A stretch of 60,533 bases of DNA from Amazonocrinis nigriterrae CENA67 (GCF_016056305.1 NZ_JAECZC010000034.1:1-60533); one strand, 5' to 3'. Shown: positions 7,353-17,874, counted from the stretch's first letter. The notes: generated by a model from the letters alone, not told the origin. A program made the numbers and translations.

Positions 7353-9701
7353 TCAATTCACGGGGCAAGATGCAGGATTGAGGGCTGAACTATGCGGTGT
7401 TGCGGTAGGTGCTTGAGCCACTAGGACTACGTTACCATTGCTATCCATCACCCACCCTTGGGCTTCGACAATTTGAGTAGCATTATTGACAGAATCAGCT
7501 TTTTGTGTATTACCCTGCTTCTGGTTTACTGGTCTATTGTGGACACTAGTAGCAGGATTCTCATCTTGCCCTTCCAGCGCAATCCAATCTGTTAGTACTG
7601 CATCACTTATCAATGCGTCCTTGGGACTAGAAGCTATTCCTCCACGTCCTGTGGTAATAAATGAAGCCCTTGCTATTCTTTGTGCAGAATTGCAGCCAGC
7701 GACTATTTTATCTTGAGCATCAACTGCATTTACTGGTAGTTCTACTAATCCTTTACTGGGGTCAACATCTGGTGAGTTGATTTCTACTACGCCACTTAAT
7801 GAAGGGTTTTGCTGAGAAAAGGCGGTGATGTCGTTTGTTTGCAGGTACTTTGGGTCTAGTTTGTCTGGGTCTTCAGTTTGTAACAGCCTCACCAATTCGG
7901 CGCGATCGCGCTGCACAAATCCAAAGATACTATCAGCGTTGATTGTAATTTTACCACCAGAGCCAAGGAAGGCGTTGGCAGTGATATCGCTATTTTCTAA
8001 GGGAGCGGCGAAGACTAAACCATCAGGTGCATCAATGGTGATATTACCGCCATTTCCATAAGTACCTAAATTACCTGAATTAGTCGATATTTTACTGTTG
8101 CGACGCATTGATAATAAGTCCTGCACCTGTAGCGCAATATTCCCACCCTGACCTGACTGACCATTAGATGTTAGTTTTCCATTGTCAAGAAGTATAAAGT
8201 TAGCATTGACATTTAGCTCACCTGCTTTTCCTAGAGCTGGTACACCACCTAGATAGACATATCTCTGTGAAGGTTGACTACTCACAGTGATTGCAGCCCC
8301 GTCTCGAACGATCAATTTTCCTGTGGAGATTGTCACTTGTCCAGCATCTCCAGAACCTAAAGTTGAAGCTAACAAGCCACTGGGTAAATCAATTCCTGAA
8401 GTTCCAATTAGCTCTACGGAATCGAAGGCGTTTACAGTCAAATTTCCTCCTTTTCCTGTAGCTGGTATTAATTTTCGTGAGTTATTATCTAACACTCCAC
8501 TAGACTCTGCTGATATTTCTGCGCCATCTTGGATACGTAATCTCCTAGTGTTGATTACAATGTCACCTGCCTTTCCAGCAGCACCAGTTGTACTAAACAA
8601 TGTACTACGCGAAATAAAAGGTGTAGTAGCAGTACCAATCAACTCTAAAGACTCGGAGGCGTTTACAGTCAAATTTCCTGCTGCACCTTCGCCTCTAGTA
8701 GAAGTACCTACTTGTGCGCCATCCCGAATAATCAATTTTTGAGTGGTAATATTTAAGTCTCTACCATTTCCCGCACCTGTAGTCTGACTTATCAAGCGCG
8801 TAAAATTGCCACTTAGTTCTACTATTTTGCCTTGTATTTGGATATTACCGCCACTTGTGCCACTAGTATCTACTTGAGATGAAATCTTAGTGTTGTTATC
8901 AGTTCGCTGGAGCATTTGAATGTTTTGAAAATTCTGGACACCTTCATATCCCAAACTCCAGCCTTGGTTTGTTGGATTCAGGCTAACTAGACTATTGCCA
9001 GCGACACTTCCTAGCTCAATTCGCCCCGACGCAGCTGTTAAATTTCCGCCCTCCAGGACTATATCACCGCCTACAAGTGCCAAGGTTTTACCTGATACCA
9101 CTTGTAACCCAACAGGTTGCCAGAAGATATTCTTTGTATTGCCATCTGGATTACTGGCTCGAGATTGATTGCGGATGGGAGCGGCAGTTGCTTTGAATTG
9201 TAAGCCAATGGGTACACTTACTGTCAGCAAGGCTGTGTTTTGGGTATTTGTAGTACTAAACTTAGTACCATCAGCAAAGTTCAGACTACTCGCAGTACTC
9301 GCTACGAAAGAACCTCCGATTTGTAAAGACGCATTACGACCAAAAACAATTCCATTGGGATTAATCAAAAATAGGTTAGCTGTGCCGTCTGCTTTCAGGA
9401 TGCCTTCAATATTAGAAATAGACTTGCCCGTTACCCGACTAATAATATTTTGAACCCCACTATTTTTAAAGTAAGCTGTACTGCCATCAGGTACAGAAAA
9501 CTGCTCAAAGCTGTGAAAAAGATTGCCTCCAGCTTTTGTTCCACCTTCAATGTTGATAATATTTTCCTGTATTGTAACTTGAGAATTAATAGGTAAAGTG
9601 CTATCCTGTATAACTTGGGCAATAGCAGAATTTACAGAAAAAGCTATTACACCTCCTGTTGCAGATCCTAACATTTTGAGCCATCTCAAAAAAATACTCA
9701 T
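7353..9701 (-). CDS. filamentous-haemagglutinin-type two-partner secretion exoprotein
   Basis: About 782 aa from the start at 9701, chosen because AGGAG (9717-9713) lies 11 nt upstream; the frame runs on to an ATG at 9752. A signal peptide (MSIFLRWLKMLG, hydrophobic core, ending AIAQ) precedes a TPS domain of about 140 residues with the NPNGI motif (FLINPNGIVFGRNASL). The rest is a Gly/Asn-rich beta-helix region with repeats such as AGNLTVNASESLELIG and ITTQKLIIRDGA. The C-terminus (NPASCPVN) is typical of cyanobacterial members. It should cross the outer membrane through a TpsB/ShlB porin, but no such gene is in the window. Role: surface or secreted adhesin, inferred. Confidence 0.85.
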   Translation of the reverse strand: MSIFLRWLKMLGSATGGVIAFSVNSAIAQVIQDSTLPINSQVTIQENIINIEGGTKAGGNLFHSFEQFSVPDGSTAYFKNSGVQNIISRVTGKSISNIEGILKADGTANLFLINPNGIVFGRNASLQIGGSFVASTASSLNFADGTKFSTTNTQNTALLTVSVPIGLQFKATAAPIRNQSRASNPDGNTKNIFWQPVGLQVVSGKTLALVGGDIVLEGGNLTAASGRIELGSVAGNSLVSLNPTNQGWSLGYEGVQNFQNIQMLQRTDNNTKISSQVDTSGTSGGNIQIQGKIVELSGNFTRLISQTTGAGNGRDLNITTQKLIIRDGAQVGTSTRGEGAAGNLTVNASESLELIGTATTPFISRSTLFSTTGAAGKAGDIVINTRRLRIQDGAEISAESSGVLDNNSRKLIPATGKGGNLTVNAFDSVELIGTSGIDLPSGLLASTLGSGDAGQVTISTGKLIVRDGAAITVSSQPSQRYVYLGGVPALGKAGELNVNANFILLDNGKLTSNGQSGQGGNIALQVQDLLSMRRNSKISTNSGNLGTYGNGGNITIDAPDGLVFAAPLENSDITANAFLGSGGKITINADSIFGFVQRDRAELVRLLQTEDPDKLDPKYLQTNDITAFSQQNPSLSGVVEINSPDVDPSKGLVELPVNAVDAQDKIVAGCNSAQRIARASFITTGRGGIASSPKDALISDAVLTDWIALEGQDENPATSVHNRPVNQKQGNTQKADSVNNATQIVEAQGWVMDSNGNVVLVAQAPTATPHSSALNPASCPVN

Positions 9702-9796
9702 ACTAGATATCGCTCCTAGGAAAATAAGTTTAAACTTATAAATACAGGTCAATTTGCATGACCATGAAAGACAAATTTACATAAAAAATATTATCC

Positions 9797-9925
9797 TATA
9801 TGAATCCGATTTGATTTCTGAAATTATTTGTGTAGTTAGGGAACAGGAAACAGGAAACTCTTAACAGGAAGAAAGGGATGTAGAGGTGTACTGAGTTTTT
9901 TCATAAACAAAATATGAATCCTATA
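9797..9925. repeat. MITE-like element, short copy
   Basis: About 130 bp. The left end, TATATGAATCCGATTTGATT, and the right end read in reverse complement (TATAGGATTCATATTTTGTT) form imperfect terminal inverted repeats. The ends match those of the element at 10228-10558. No coding capacity. Confidence 0.65.
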
Positions 9926-10227
9926 TACCAAGTCAAGCAGGTATAAGAGGATGTTTGAAAAGTGCTTTTGAATATTTCAATCCTGGCTTTAGGGGAGTAG
10001 GTAGGGGCGGGTGTAAGCAGTCAGTCTTTGGAAAGATGAAATTCTTAATCAAACCGTCTGTACAGGAGTATGGTAAAATTAAAAATATAGTAGTTTCAGC
10101 TTGGTTGAAAGTTTAAATTTTTGTAAAAAAATTTAATCATTATCAGTTGCCAATAATAGATTAAAAGGGAACAACAATGTTGTGCCCCTTATAATGAAAA
10201 ACTGTATTTCACTTAATTGTAAATAGC

Positions 10228-10558
10228 TATAGGAATCTGACTTGATTCATGAAATTATTTGCGTAGGCAGTGAGGAGCCACTGCGGTGAGGCAGCCCCCA
10301 CCTTGGTGAGTCCAGTCCCCGTCTTGGCGGTTTCCGTCGTTAGCGCAGCGGTAGCGTTAGCGAAGCGGTAGCGAGCTTGCGAGCGCCACCCGGAGGGTCT
10401 TGGGGTCTCACGCCACTCCCGCGGCTGTCGGGAGACCCGCCTACAGGGGTAGCTCCACAAGTGGAGCATGTGCCGTTGGGGAGTAGGGAGTGGGGAGTAG
10501 CTAATCAACCTTTTCGATGTGTACGGAGTTTTTTCATAAATCAAATATGAGTCCTATA
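10228..10558. repeat. MITE-like element, long copy with a nested dispersed repeat
   Basis: About 331 bp. Ends TATAGGAATCTGACTTGATT and, in reverse complement, TATAGGACTCATATTTGATT form imperfect TIRs of about 36 bp. The interior (about 10262-10480) is GC-rich and palindromic (GCGTTAGCGAAGCGGTAGCG, GCGAGCTTGCGAGCGCCACC, GGGAGACCCGCC). Related motifs recur at 16883-16975 and 27980-28030. The short copy at 9797 lacks this interior, so this copy probably acquired it by insertion. Confidence 0.65.
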
Positions 10559-10717
10559 TTATGGGTCTGGATATTGTCAACTTATCAACAACTGAAACAT
10601 TTACTACAAGCAAATGAGGATAAAGTTTCATCAAATTAGTATGAAACAAATCAGCTTTTTGGGTAATGTTATTACTTTTATTATCAATAAGTTGACAATA
10701 CCGTTACAGCTTCTTAA

Positions 10718-11017
10718 CTAACAACAACCTGTTTGACAAAGAATGCATTCCAAGTGTAATATATGCAGTTCCTCTGGAATTGCTGATACAAACCCTTGGG
10801 GTTGATTTTCTCCAGCAGGGTTGCTTTGTTGATTATTTGACAGATCAATATGGCACTGAAACTTCAAGACTCTATCTTCTGATATACCATACTTCCCAAA
10901 CACTTTATTTACGTTAGAGTTCTTTAGGCTTTCACTAATTGCTTGTTTAACTTCTTCTTTTAACTGCTGTAAGGTTTGAGTATCAAGGACTGTTTGCTGT
11001 AAAGTTTTAGATTCCAT
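10718..11017 (-). CDS. small protein with Cys-rich C-terminal tail
   Basis: 99-aa product. The first half is a charged amphipathic helix (LQQLKEEVKQAISESLKN). After a Pro/Asn/Gln-rich linker the protein ends in CILCQTGCC (Cys91, 94, 98, 99). A purine-rich site (AAGGAAAG) precedes the start. The leader-like helix plus a short Cys-rich end resembles a RiPP precursor, but no maturase or peptidase-transporter is in the window. A metal-binding small protein is the alternative. Not recognised as a named family. Confidence 0.5.
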   Translation of the reverse strand: MESKTLQQTVLDTQTLQQLKEEVKQAISESLKNSNVNKVFGKYGISEDRVLKFQCHIDLSNNQQSNPAGENQPQGFVSAIPEELHILHLECILCQTGCC

Positions 11018-11557
11018 AAATTATTTTGCTTTCCTTGCAGAATGGTAGACGAATGAAATTATTTTGCGTTCTACTACTTAACTAAAGTTTTATGACTCAA
11101 ATCTGGCAATTAAGAAAACCAGGATATAGGGTCTAGAGGAGTACGATAGAATTCAAATTCTAAAGCTTCCTCAAATTCACACTAATTATTTATTCAGTCT
11201 GACTTACGAGAATTATGCAGTGCTTAACACAACTTCATATTTTTTTGCTGAAAATTCTCAAAGCCTTTATGGACTTTATGAAACTGAGTGCTAGCCGTTC
11301 TTTACTTCTAAGGATTTTGTAACTGATACCTCCCTAACTCACCTTTTTGAATCCGGTTTGGATGAGCTTATAGGTTAAAGGCTGCTATTACGCAGATATT
11401 TGTTGACTTGTTACAAGTATTTGTTACCCGCATTGCCAAGTTGACTATGTATGCAGCAAGTAGTATGTTTGTCGCACTTAGATTGTTTGAGTATTATCTA
11501 CTGAATTTATACAAATTTACCACAGTAAAAGTTACAAATTATTACTGAGCTTCTTCA
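11018..11557. other. 540-bp intergenic region
   Basis: AT-rich spacer between the small Cys-tail gene and the ABC permease gene. I see a short hairpin (AGAATT-CA-AATTCT near 11148) and no ORF, tRNA or convincing promoter pair. Confidence 0.4.
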
Positions 11558-12385
11558 TTAATTCTTCATACCTGTGGCAGCAATACCCCGGATAAACTGA
11601 CGCTGACCGATGAGAAATAGTACCATCACTGGCACCGTGGCAATTGTCACCGCTGCCATCATCAAGGGCCAGTTATTGGTAAATTGCTCCTGAAACTCCG
11701 CCAAAGCCAGCTGCACTGTTCTCAATTCTGGGCGTGTTGTGAACACTAAAGGCTTAAATAAATCGTTCCATTCCCCGATAAAGGTGAACAAAAACAGCGT
11801 CACCAAAGCCGGGCGTGCTAAAGGTAACATTACCCGCCACAAAATTTGTAATCGGTTCGCCCCATCTATGGCTGCGGCTTCTTCTAATTCCACAGGAATT
11901 GTTTGGAAATACTGACATAACAAAAAAATACCAAAGCCGTTGACAGCAGTTGGTAAGATTAGTGCGCCGTAGGTATTGATTAAGTGCCCCCACTTCAACA
12001 CCAAAAAGATGGGAATCACCAATAACTGAAACGGAATGACTAAAGTTGCCAAAATAACTAGTAGCAGCGCTTGCCTACCGCGGAATTTCAGACGTGCTAG
12101 GGCGTAACCTGCCAATGCGGAGGTGACTATTTGAAACGCAGTCACAGCGATCGCGACTAAGGTAGAATTAGCAAACGCCAGCAAAAATTTACCTCGCTGC
12201 CATGCTTCGCGGTAATTTGCTAAAGACCAGTTATTTTTGGGTAAAACTTCTAAAGCGGCTCCTGGAGGTGCAAAAGAGGTGAGAAAAACTATAAACAGCG
12301 GCAGTAAAACAATAAATCCCCCTAGTATTAGCACACCTAGGCTGAAAAAATCGCCTGATTTGAAATTCCAGTTTGATTTAGACAT
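11558..12385 (-). CDS. carbohydrate ABC transporter permease (MalG family)
   Basis: 275 aa with six hydrophobic segments. The EAA loop, EEAAAIDGANRLQILWRVML, is the ATPase-docking signature of binding-protein-dependent permeases. Length and C-terminus (RQFIRGIAATGMKN) match the MalG/UgpE/GgtD class that imports sugars or glycerol-phosphate-type substrates. It stands alone here; the paired permease, binding protein and ATPase genes are not in the window, which is common in cyanobacteria. The substrate cannot be predicted. Confidence 0.85.
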   Translation of the reverse strand: MSKSNWNFKSGDFFSLGVLILGGFIVLLPLFIVFLTSFAPPGAALEVLPKNNWSLANYREAWQRGKFLLAFANSTLVAIAVTAFQIVTSALAGYALARLKFRGRQALLLVILATLVIPFQLLVIPIFLVLKWGHLINTYGALILPTAVNGFGIFLLCQYFQTIPVELEEAAAIDGANRLQILWRVMLPLARPALVTLFLFTFIGEWNDLFKPLVFTTRPELRTVQLALAEFQEQFTNNWPLMMAAVTIATVPVMVLFLIGQRQFIRGIAATGMKN

Positions 12386-12562
12386 GAGTTGAGCATCAAA
12401 GTATTTATTTCTCTGGTACTAGAGCAGCGCCCCCAGCAACAGCTAATCTATAACATAGTGACTTGTTAAGTTAAATTAAATCACAGTGCTTGTTACCCAA
12501 AATTCATGAGGTCAATTAAGCGCTGGTATTAAATGATTCAGGCTTACAGGAGTAAACGTACC

Positions 12563-13261
12563 ATGCCGCAGCTTGCAGCCGAACAGGAAGAAATTGATTT
12601 TAAGAGTGAAAAATACAAAGATGCTTACAGCCGCATTAATGCGATCGTCATTGAAGGGGAACAAGAAGCCCATGAAAATTACATCACACTGGCCCAACTG
12701 CTGCCAGAACATCAAGATGCGCTAATTCGCTTATCCAAGATGGAAAGCCGCCACAAAAAGGGATTTGAAGCTTGCGGACGCAACCTGGAAGTAGTACCCG
12801 ATCTAGAATTTGCTCAGAAGTTTTTCGCAGGACTACACCAAAATTTCCAAACAGCAGCGGCAGAAGGTAAAGTTGTTACTTGCTTGCTGATTCAATCTTT
12901 AATTATTGAATGTTTTGCCATAGCAGCGTACAACATTTATATCCCAGTAGCTGACGATTTTGCTCGTAAAATTACTGAGGGAGTAGTAAAAGATGAATAT
13001 AGCCACCTCAACTTTGGAGAAGTTTGGCTAAAAGAACACTTTGAGGAATCCAAAGCTGAATTAGAAGAAGCAAATCGCCAAAACCTTCCCCTTGTCTGGA
13101 GAATGCTCAACGAAGTAGCAGACGATGCCGAAACGTTGGCAATGGAAAAAGACGCTTTGGTAGAAGACTTCATGATTCAGTACGGTGAAGCATTAAGTAA
13201 CATCGGTTTCACTACCCGTGACATCATGCGTCTCTCAGCTTACGGTCTTACAGCCGCTTAA
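12563..13261 (+). CDS. ado: aldehyde-deformylating oxygenase
   Basis: 232 aa from the ATG at 12563, preceded by AGGAG at 12548-12552; a further in-frame ATG at 12533 adds ten residues not expected for the family. The ferritin-like di-iron ligands are all present: E33, E61, H64, E116, E145 and H148, at a constant offset of 12 from those of the Prochlorococcus enzyme. It converts fatty aldehydes from Aar to alkanes or alkenes plus formate in the cyanobacterial hydrocarbon pathway. It is followed immediately by aar, its obligate partner. Confidence 0.95.
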   Translation: MPQLAAEQEEIDFKSEKYKDAYSRINAIVIEGEQEAHENYITLAQLLPEHQDALIRLSKMESRHKKGFEACGRNLEVVPDLEFAQKFFAGLHQNFQTAAAEGKVVTCLLIQSLIIECFAIAAYNIYIPVADDFARKITEGVVKDEYSHLNFGEVWLKEHFEESKAELEEANRQNLPLVWRMLNEVADDAETLAMEKDALVEDFMIQYGEALSNIGFTTRDIMRLSAYGLTAA

Positions 13262-13263
13262 AA

Positions 13264-13345
13264 AAGTTAACAGTTATGAGTTATGAGTTAGGAATAAAAC
13301 TCATAACTCCTAACTCCCAACTCCTAACTCCTAACTCTATCCATT
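13264..13345. repeat. heptamer-type tandem repeat
   Basis: Degenerate repeats of the TTATGAG and CTCCTAA/CTCCCAA types between ado and aar, of the STRR kind common in filamentous cyanobacteria. The two arms are partly complementary. Confidence 0.7.
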
Positions 13346-13384
13346 ACACGCTTTTTACAAAGCACACGCCTAGTACATCACTAC

Positions 13385-14404
13385 ATGTTTGGTCTAATTG
13401 GACATCTGACTAGTTTAGAACACGCTCAAGCGGTAGCTCAAGAATTAGGCTACCCAGAATATGCCGACCAAGGGCTAGATTTTTGGTGCAGCGCCCCGCC
13501 GCAGATTGTCGATCATATTACCGTTACCAGTGTTACTGGACAGAAAATTGAAGGACGGTATGTAGAATCTTGTTTTTTGCCTGAAATGCTAGCCAATCGC
13601 CGCATTAAGGCAGCAACACGCAAAATTCTCAATGCTATGGCTCACGCTCAAAAGCATGGCATTAATATAACTGCTCTTGGTGGGTTCTCCTCAATTATTT
13701 TTGAAAATTTTAATTTGGAGCAGTTTAGCCAAGTCCGCAACATCAAATTAGAGTTTGAACGCTTTACTACAGGAAATACGCATACTGCCTACATTATTTG
13801 TCGGCAGGTAGAACAAGCTTCAAAACAATTAGGAATTGAGTTGAGTAACGCAACAGTTGCTATATGTGGGGCAACTGGGGATATTGGCAGTGCAGTCACG
13901 CGCTGGCTAGATGCAAGAACAGATGTTAAAGAACTCTTATTGATAGCCCGTAACCAAGAACGTCTCAAAAATCTTCAAGATGAACTGGGGCGGGGAAAAA
14001 TCCTGGCTTTAGATGAAGCATTGCCCCAAGCTGATATTGTGGTTTGGGTTGCCAGTATGCCCAAAGGTGTGGAAATAGACCCCAATGTTTTGAAAAAACC
14101 CTGTTTGTTAATTGATGGTGGCTATCCTAAAAATTTAGCTACTAAAATTCAACATCCTGGGGTATATGTGTTAAATGGTGGCATTGTGGAGCATTCTTTG
14201 GATATTGACTGGAAAATTATGAAAATTGTCAATATGGAAGTGCCAGCACGCCAATTATTTGCATGTTTTGCTGAATCAATGCTCCTGGAATTTGAGAAGT
14301 TATATACGAACTTTTCTTGGGGGCGCAATCAGATTACCGTAGACAAAATGGAACAGATTGGTCAAGCATCGGTGAAACACGGATTTAGACCATTGTTGGT
14401 TTAG
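13385..14404 (+). CDS. aar: long-chain acyl-ACP reductase
   Basis: 339 aa, the usual size. It starts [14 protein letters not shown], characteristic of Aar. A Rossmann NADPH-binding motif, GATGDIGSA, lies near residue 163, and the C-terminal Cys of LFACFAESM corresponds to the acyl-thioester Cys of the family. It reduces acyl-ACP to the fatty aldehyde used by Ado. The ado-aar-accA order is the conserved cyanobacterial arrangement and couples hydrocarbon output to malonyl-CoA supply. Confidence 0.95.
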   Translation: MFGLIGHLTSLEHAQAVAQELGYPEYADQGLDFWCSAPPQIVDHITVTSVTGQKIEGRYVESCFLPEMLANRRIKAATRKILNAMAHAQKHGINITALGGFSSIIFENFNLEQFSQVRNIKLEFERFTTGNTHTAYIICRQVEQASKQLGIELSNATVAICGATGDIGSAVTRWLDARTDVKELLLIARNQERLKNLQDELGRGKILALDEALPQADIVVWVASMPKGVEIDPNVLKKPCLLIDGGYPKNLATKIQHPGVYVLNGGIVEHSLDIDWKIMKIVNMEVPARQLFACFAESMLLEFEKLYTNFSWGRNQITVDKMEQIGQASVKHGFRPLLV

Positions 14405-14407
14405 GAA

Positions 14408-14453
14408 ATTGAAAATTGGGAATGGGGAATGGGGAATGGGGAATGGGGAATTG
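14408..14453. repeat. GGGGAAT tandem heptamers
   Basis: Several near-perfect GGGGAAT units between aar and accA. A complementary run of CCCAATT-type units sits just before accA (14638-14665), so the spacer could fold on itself. Confidence 0.7.
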
Positions 14454-14671
14454 GGTCTAGGATATAATTTCGATTGCCACCAATCTGAAATTGATAATCC
14501 CTGATTTATAACCCTTCATATCTTGTTCCCAATTCCTTATCCCTAGTAACTCATACCCACCTGATATGCAGTATCCAATCCTCGTTACTTAGATACTTAA
14601 TCCCTGACAGCCAACACTTATGCCCCATCTCTCACACCAATTCCCAATTCCCAATTCCCCAATCCCTAACT

Positions 14672-15652
14672 ATGGCAAATAGTGAGCGCAAACCGCTACT
14701 GTTAGATTTTGAAAAGCCACTGGCAGAACTTGCAACCCGGATCGATCAGATACGGCAGCTTGCAGAAGAAAATGGCGTCGATGTATCTGGTCAAATTCGG
14801 CAACTAGAAACACGCGCCATGCAACTGCGTGAGGAAATTTTTAGTAGTTTATCACCGTTCCAACGACTGCAAGTTGCTCGACACCCCCGTCGCCCTAGTA
14901 CTCTTGATTACATTCAGTTTATCAGTGATGAATGGATGGAATTGCATGGCGATCGCAACGGCAGTGATGACCCAGCTTTAGTTGGTGGCGTGGGTCGTTT
15001 GGGTGGTCAACCCGTGGTGATGTTAGGTCAGCAAAAAGGGCGGGACACTAAGGATAACATTGCCCGCAACTTTGGTATGGCTGCCCCTGGTGGCTATCGC
15101 AAAGCACTGCGGTTGATGGAACATGCCAATAAATTTGGGATGCCCATTTTAACATTTATTGATACCCCTGGTGCTTTGCCTACAGTCTCAGCAGAACGTC
15201 AAGGTCAAGGTGAAGCGATCGCTTACAATTTGCGAGAAATGTTTTGTCTGGATGTGCCTATTATCTGCACAGTCATCGGTGAAGCCAGTTCTGGCGGCGC
15301 CCTTGGTATTGGTGTGGGCGATCGCCTGTTGATGTTTGAACATGCCGTTTATACCGTGATTAGCCCGGAAGGCTGTGCCGCTATCTTGTGGAAAGATGCA
15401 GCCAAAGCCCCCCAAGCAGCAGTAGCTCTGAAAATTATTTCCTCTGACCTGAAAAATTTGGGAATTATTGACGAAATATTACCCGAACCCATTGGTGGTG
15501 CCCATGCCGACCCCCTGAAAGCCGCCACAACTCTCAAACAAGCGCTATTAGACAACTTAGACGAACTCAATCAGCTAACTTCCACTGAACGACGCCAGCT
15601 GCGTTATGAGAAGTTCCGCAAAATTGGCGTTTTTACTGAAGTTGCTCACTAA
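14672..15652 (+). CDS. accA: acetyl-CoA carboxylase carboxyltransferase subunit alpha
   Basis: 326 aa. Family features are [10 protein letters not shown] at the N-terminus, the crotonase-fold core [25 protein letters not shown], and the oxyanion-type glycine segment [15 protein letters not shown]. It forms the carboxyltransferase with AccD (not in the window) and makes malonyl-CoA for fatty acid synthesis. It lies downstream of ado-aar in the conserved cyanobacterial order. Confidence 0.96.
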   Translation: MANSERKPLLLDFEKPLAELATRIDQIRQLAEENGVDVSGQIRQLETRAMQLREEIFSSLSPFQRLQVARHPRRPSTLDYIQFISDEWMELHGDRNGSDDPALVGGVGRLGGQPVVMLGQQKGRDTKDNIARNFGMAAPGGYRKALRLMEHANKFGMPILTFIDTPGALPTVSAERQGQGEAIAYNLREMFCLDVPIICTVIGEASSGGALGIGVGDRLLMFEHAVYTVISPEGCAAILWKDAAKAPQAAVALKIISSDLKNLGIIDEILPEPIGGAHADPLKAATTLKQALLDNLDELNQLTSTERRQLRYEKFRKIGVFTEVAH

Positions 15653-15697
15653 TAGCACCAGAAAATTCAGTGAATAACCCAAAAGCAGTGCTATAAT

Positions 15698-15744
15698 TGC
15701 CTATGGCTCTTAAAGATTTTTAACAATCTTATCAGCCGTAGGCA
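15698..15744 (+). terminator. long hairpin after accA
   Basis: Arms TGCCTATGGCT (15698-15708) and AGCCGTAGGCA (15734-15744), with an inner AAGATT/AATCTT stem. There is no strong U-tract, so it may be a processing or 3'-end stability element rather than a rho-independent terminator. Confidence 0.5.
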
Positions 15745-16127
15745 TTTACATTTCTAGCAAATCACTCTGTGAAGTAACTCCAACAAATAATTTATTCTGC
15801 TGAAACCTGTTAACTGTTCACGGTTGACAGTTAACCATCATTAAAGAACAATTACAAGCGGATACTCCTATTTGTCAGTGACTTAATGGGTGGTTTGTGT
15901 AGTATTGAGTAATCTAATTTGAGTAGACAACCTAAACTTCTAGGCAAACACTTGTCGTGTTAGCTGGAGAAAAACAGACGGTAAAAATACCCACACTAAA
16001 CAGGAATTTTAACAGTTATCACCAGAAATTATCGGATTTTAAGGTTATTTTAATCTACACCTTCCGAGAGATTTTGATAATTGGGTGGCAAAGAGCTTTG
16101 GGAATTGCCAAAAAATTGGGAGAGAGC

Positions 16128-16850
16128 ATGAGTGTCAAGCAGAAGCGCGCCTTGATTACCGGGGCGAGTAGTGGAATTGGAAAAGCAACAGCTTTGGCGT
16201 TTGCCAAAGCAGGAATTGATGTCGCCTTAGTTAGTCGGTCTAGTGATAAGTTGGAGGCTGTTGCCCAAGCAGCAAGACACGCTGGTGTGGAAGCCAAAGC
16301 TTATGCTGTAGACCTAGCTGAAGTATCTTTAGTAGAAAAAAAGATACAGGCGATCGCCAATGATTTTGGGGATATAGATATTCTGGTAAATAATGCAGGC
16401 ATAGCATATACAGCCACTTTATCTGAAACATCCTTAGAAGACTGGCAGCAAGTAATTAACTTAAATCTCACAAGTGTATTTCAGTGTATTTTGGGAATAC
16501 TGCCAGGAATGCGCGATCGCAGCACAGGCACGATTATTAATGTTGCTTCCATTGCCGCCAAACAACCCTTTCCCAGTTGGGGAGTATACAGCGTCAGCAA
16601 AGCTGGTCTTATCGCCCTATCTCAAACCCTAGCCCAAGAAGAACGCGCCCACGGCATTCGCGTTACTGCCATATGTCCTGGAGCTGTTAATACCGAACTA
16701 TGGGATACCGAAACAGTCCGTATTAACCTTGACCGTTCAAAAATGTTAACTCCAGAAATTGTTGCTCAGTCAATTCTCCACACCGCATTGTTACCACAGC
16801 AAGCGGTCATTGATGAATTAATCCTGATGCCCAGTGCTGGGGCCCTTTGA
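16128..16850 (+). CDS. short-chain dehydrogenase/reductase
   Basis: 240 aa from the ATG at 16128; the open frame begins earlier but family similarity begins at MSVKQKRALITGASSGIG. Classical SDR motifs are the cofactor loop TGASSGIG, NNAG, and the catalytic S...YSVSK tetrad region (VASIAAKQPFPSWGVYSVSKAG). The substrate is unknown. It always follows accA in the ado-aar-accA neighbourhood of related cyanobacteria and sits upstream of folE. Confidence 0.9.
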   Translation: MSVKQKRALITGASSGIGKATALAFAKAGIDVALVSRSSDKLEAVAQAARHAGVEAKAYAVDLAEVSLVEKKIQAIANDFGDIDILVNNAGIAYTATLSETSLEDWQQVINLNLTSVFQCILGILPGMRDRSTGTIINVASIAAKQPFPSWGVYSVSKAGLIALSQTLAQEERAHGIRVTAICPGAVNTELWDTETVRINLDRSKMLTPEIVAQSILHTALLPQQAVIDELILMPSAGAL

Positions 16851-16852
16851 TT

Positions 16853-17040
16853 AGTCCTTTGTCAGTTGTCAGTTGTTAGTTGTGAGGCAGTGCGCCCTTG
16901 CGGTTCCCCAACTTGAAGCAACTGCCGATCTTCGCAGCGTTAGCAAGCCTGCGAGCGTCACCCGTAAGGGTCAGTTGTTAATCTCTTCCACTAACTAATG
17001 ACTAATGACTAATGACTAATAACTAATGACTAACCTCTAA
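16853..17040. repeat. small dispersed repeat plus tandem heptamers
   Basis: 16883-16975 holds a GC-rich palindromic repeat (AGCAACTGCCGATCTTCGCA, GCAAGCCTGCGAGCGTCACC), related to the interior of the MITE at 10228 and to 27980-28030. It is flanked by TCAGTTG-type and TAATGAC-type tandem units. Confidence 0.6.
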
Positions 17041-17054
17041 CCAAAATCTAGACC

Positions 17055-17771
17055 ATGACTATTGCTAGTTCCAACGGTGCCAACGGTTCCAATCGCTTTC
17101 AATCTCCTTTAATTCCTGACTTGGCAGAAGCCATCAACTCCAGACCAGATCGCAACACTCATGATGGACGCGAACCAAATTTGCATCCGCCTACAGAGGA
17201 ACACATGGAGCAAATGATGGAAGCCGCCAGGACATTGCTAATAGGTGTTGGAGAAGACCCCGAACGTGAAGGACTCCTCAAAACACCCAAGCGGATGGCA
17301 GAGGCAATGCGCTTTCTCACCAGTGGCTATAACCAATCTCTAGAAGAACTTGTTAACGGTGCCATCTTTGATGAAGGACACAATGAGATGGTACTAGTTA
17401 GGGATATTAACTTCTTTAGCCTTTGTGAACACCACATGCTACCCTTCATGGGGAGGGCACATGTTGCCTACATCCCAAGGCAAAAAGTTGTAGGCTTAAG
17501 TAAACTGGCGCGAATTGTTGAAATGTATTCTCGCCGCTTGCAAGTGCAAGAAAGGTTAACCCGCCAAATCGCCGAAGCAATTCAAACTATCCTAGAACCT
17601 GAAGGTGTGGCAGTTGTAATGGAAGCTAGTCATATGTGTATGGTCATGCGAGGCGTACAGAAACCTGGTTCTTGGACTGTGACTAGCGCAATGGTTGGAG
17701 TATTCCAAGAAGAACACAAAACCCGTGAAGAATTCTTTAACTTAATTCGTCACCAAGCAGCATTTTTTTAA
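17055..17771 (+). CDS. folE: GTP cyclohydrolase I
   Basis: 238 aa. Zinc and active-site motifs are [40 protein letters not shown] and [12 protein letters not shown]. It makes 7,8-dihydroneopterin triphosphate, the first step of folate (and, in cyanobacteria, tetrahydrobiopterin-glucoside) synthesis. The first 45 residues are a variable acidic extension usual in cyanobacteria. It ends beside an IS insertion. Confidence 0.96.
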   Translation: MTIASSNGANGSNRFQSPLIPDLAEAINSRPDRNTHDGREPNLHPPTEEHMEQMMEAARTLLIGVGEDPEREGLLKTPKRMAEAMRFLTSGYNQSLEELVNGAIFDEGHNEMVLVRDINFFSLCEHHMLPFMGRAHVAYIPRQKVVGLSKLARIVEMYSRRLQVQERLTRQIAEAIQTILEPEGVAVVMEASHMCMVMRGVQKPGSWTVTSAMVGVFQEEHKTREEFFNLIRHQAAFF

Positions 17772-17874
17772 GTGCTGAGTGCTGAGTGAGGAGTGCTGAG
17801 TGAGGAGTGAGGAGTTGGGAGTTATTCTCTTTATTCCCCCATCTCCCCATCTCCCCATCTCCCCATCCCCCTAT

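Noticed and set aside
10227-10544. 105-aa minus-strand frame
   Set aside because: It lies wholly inside the MITE-like element and encodes repeat-derived low-complexity sequence.
11140-11180. GAATTCAAATTC, considered as a tRNA T-arm
   Set aside because: No matching acceptor stem, anticodon arm or D-arm around it.
17057-17180. N-terminal extension of FolE, considered as a fusion
   Set aside because: It is a short low-complexity acidic leader usual in cyanobacterial FolE, not a separate domain.
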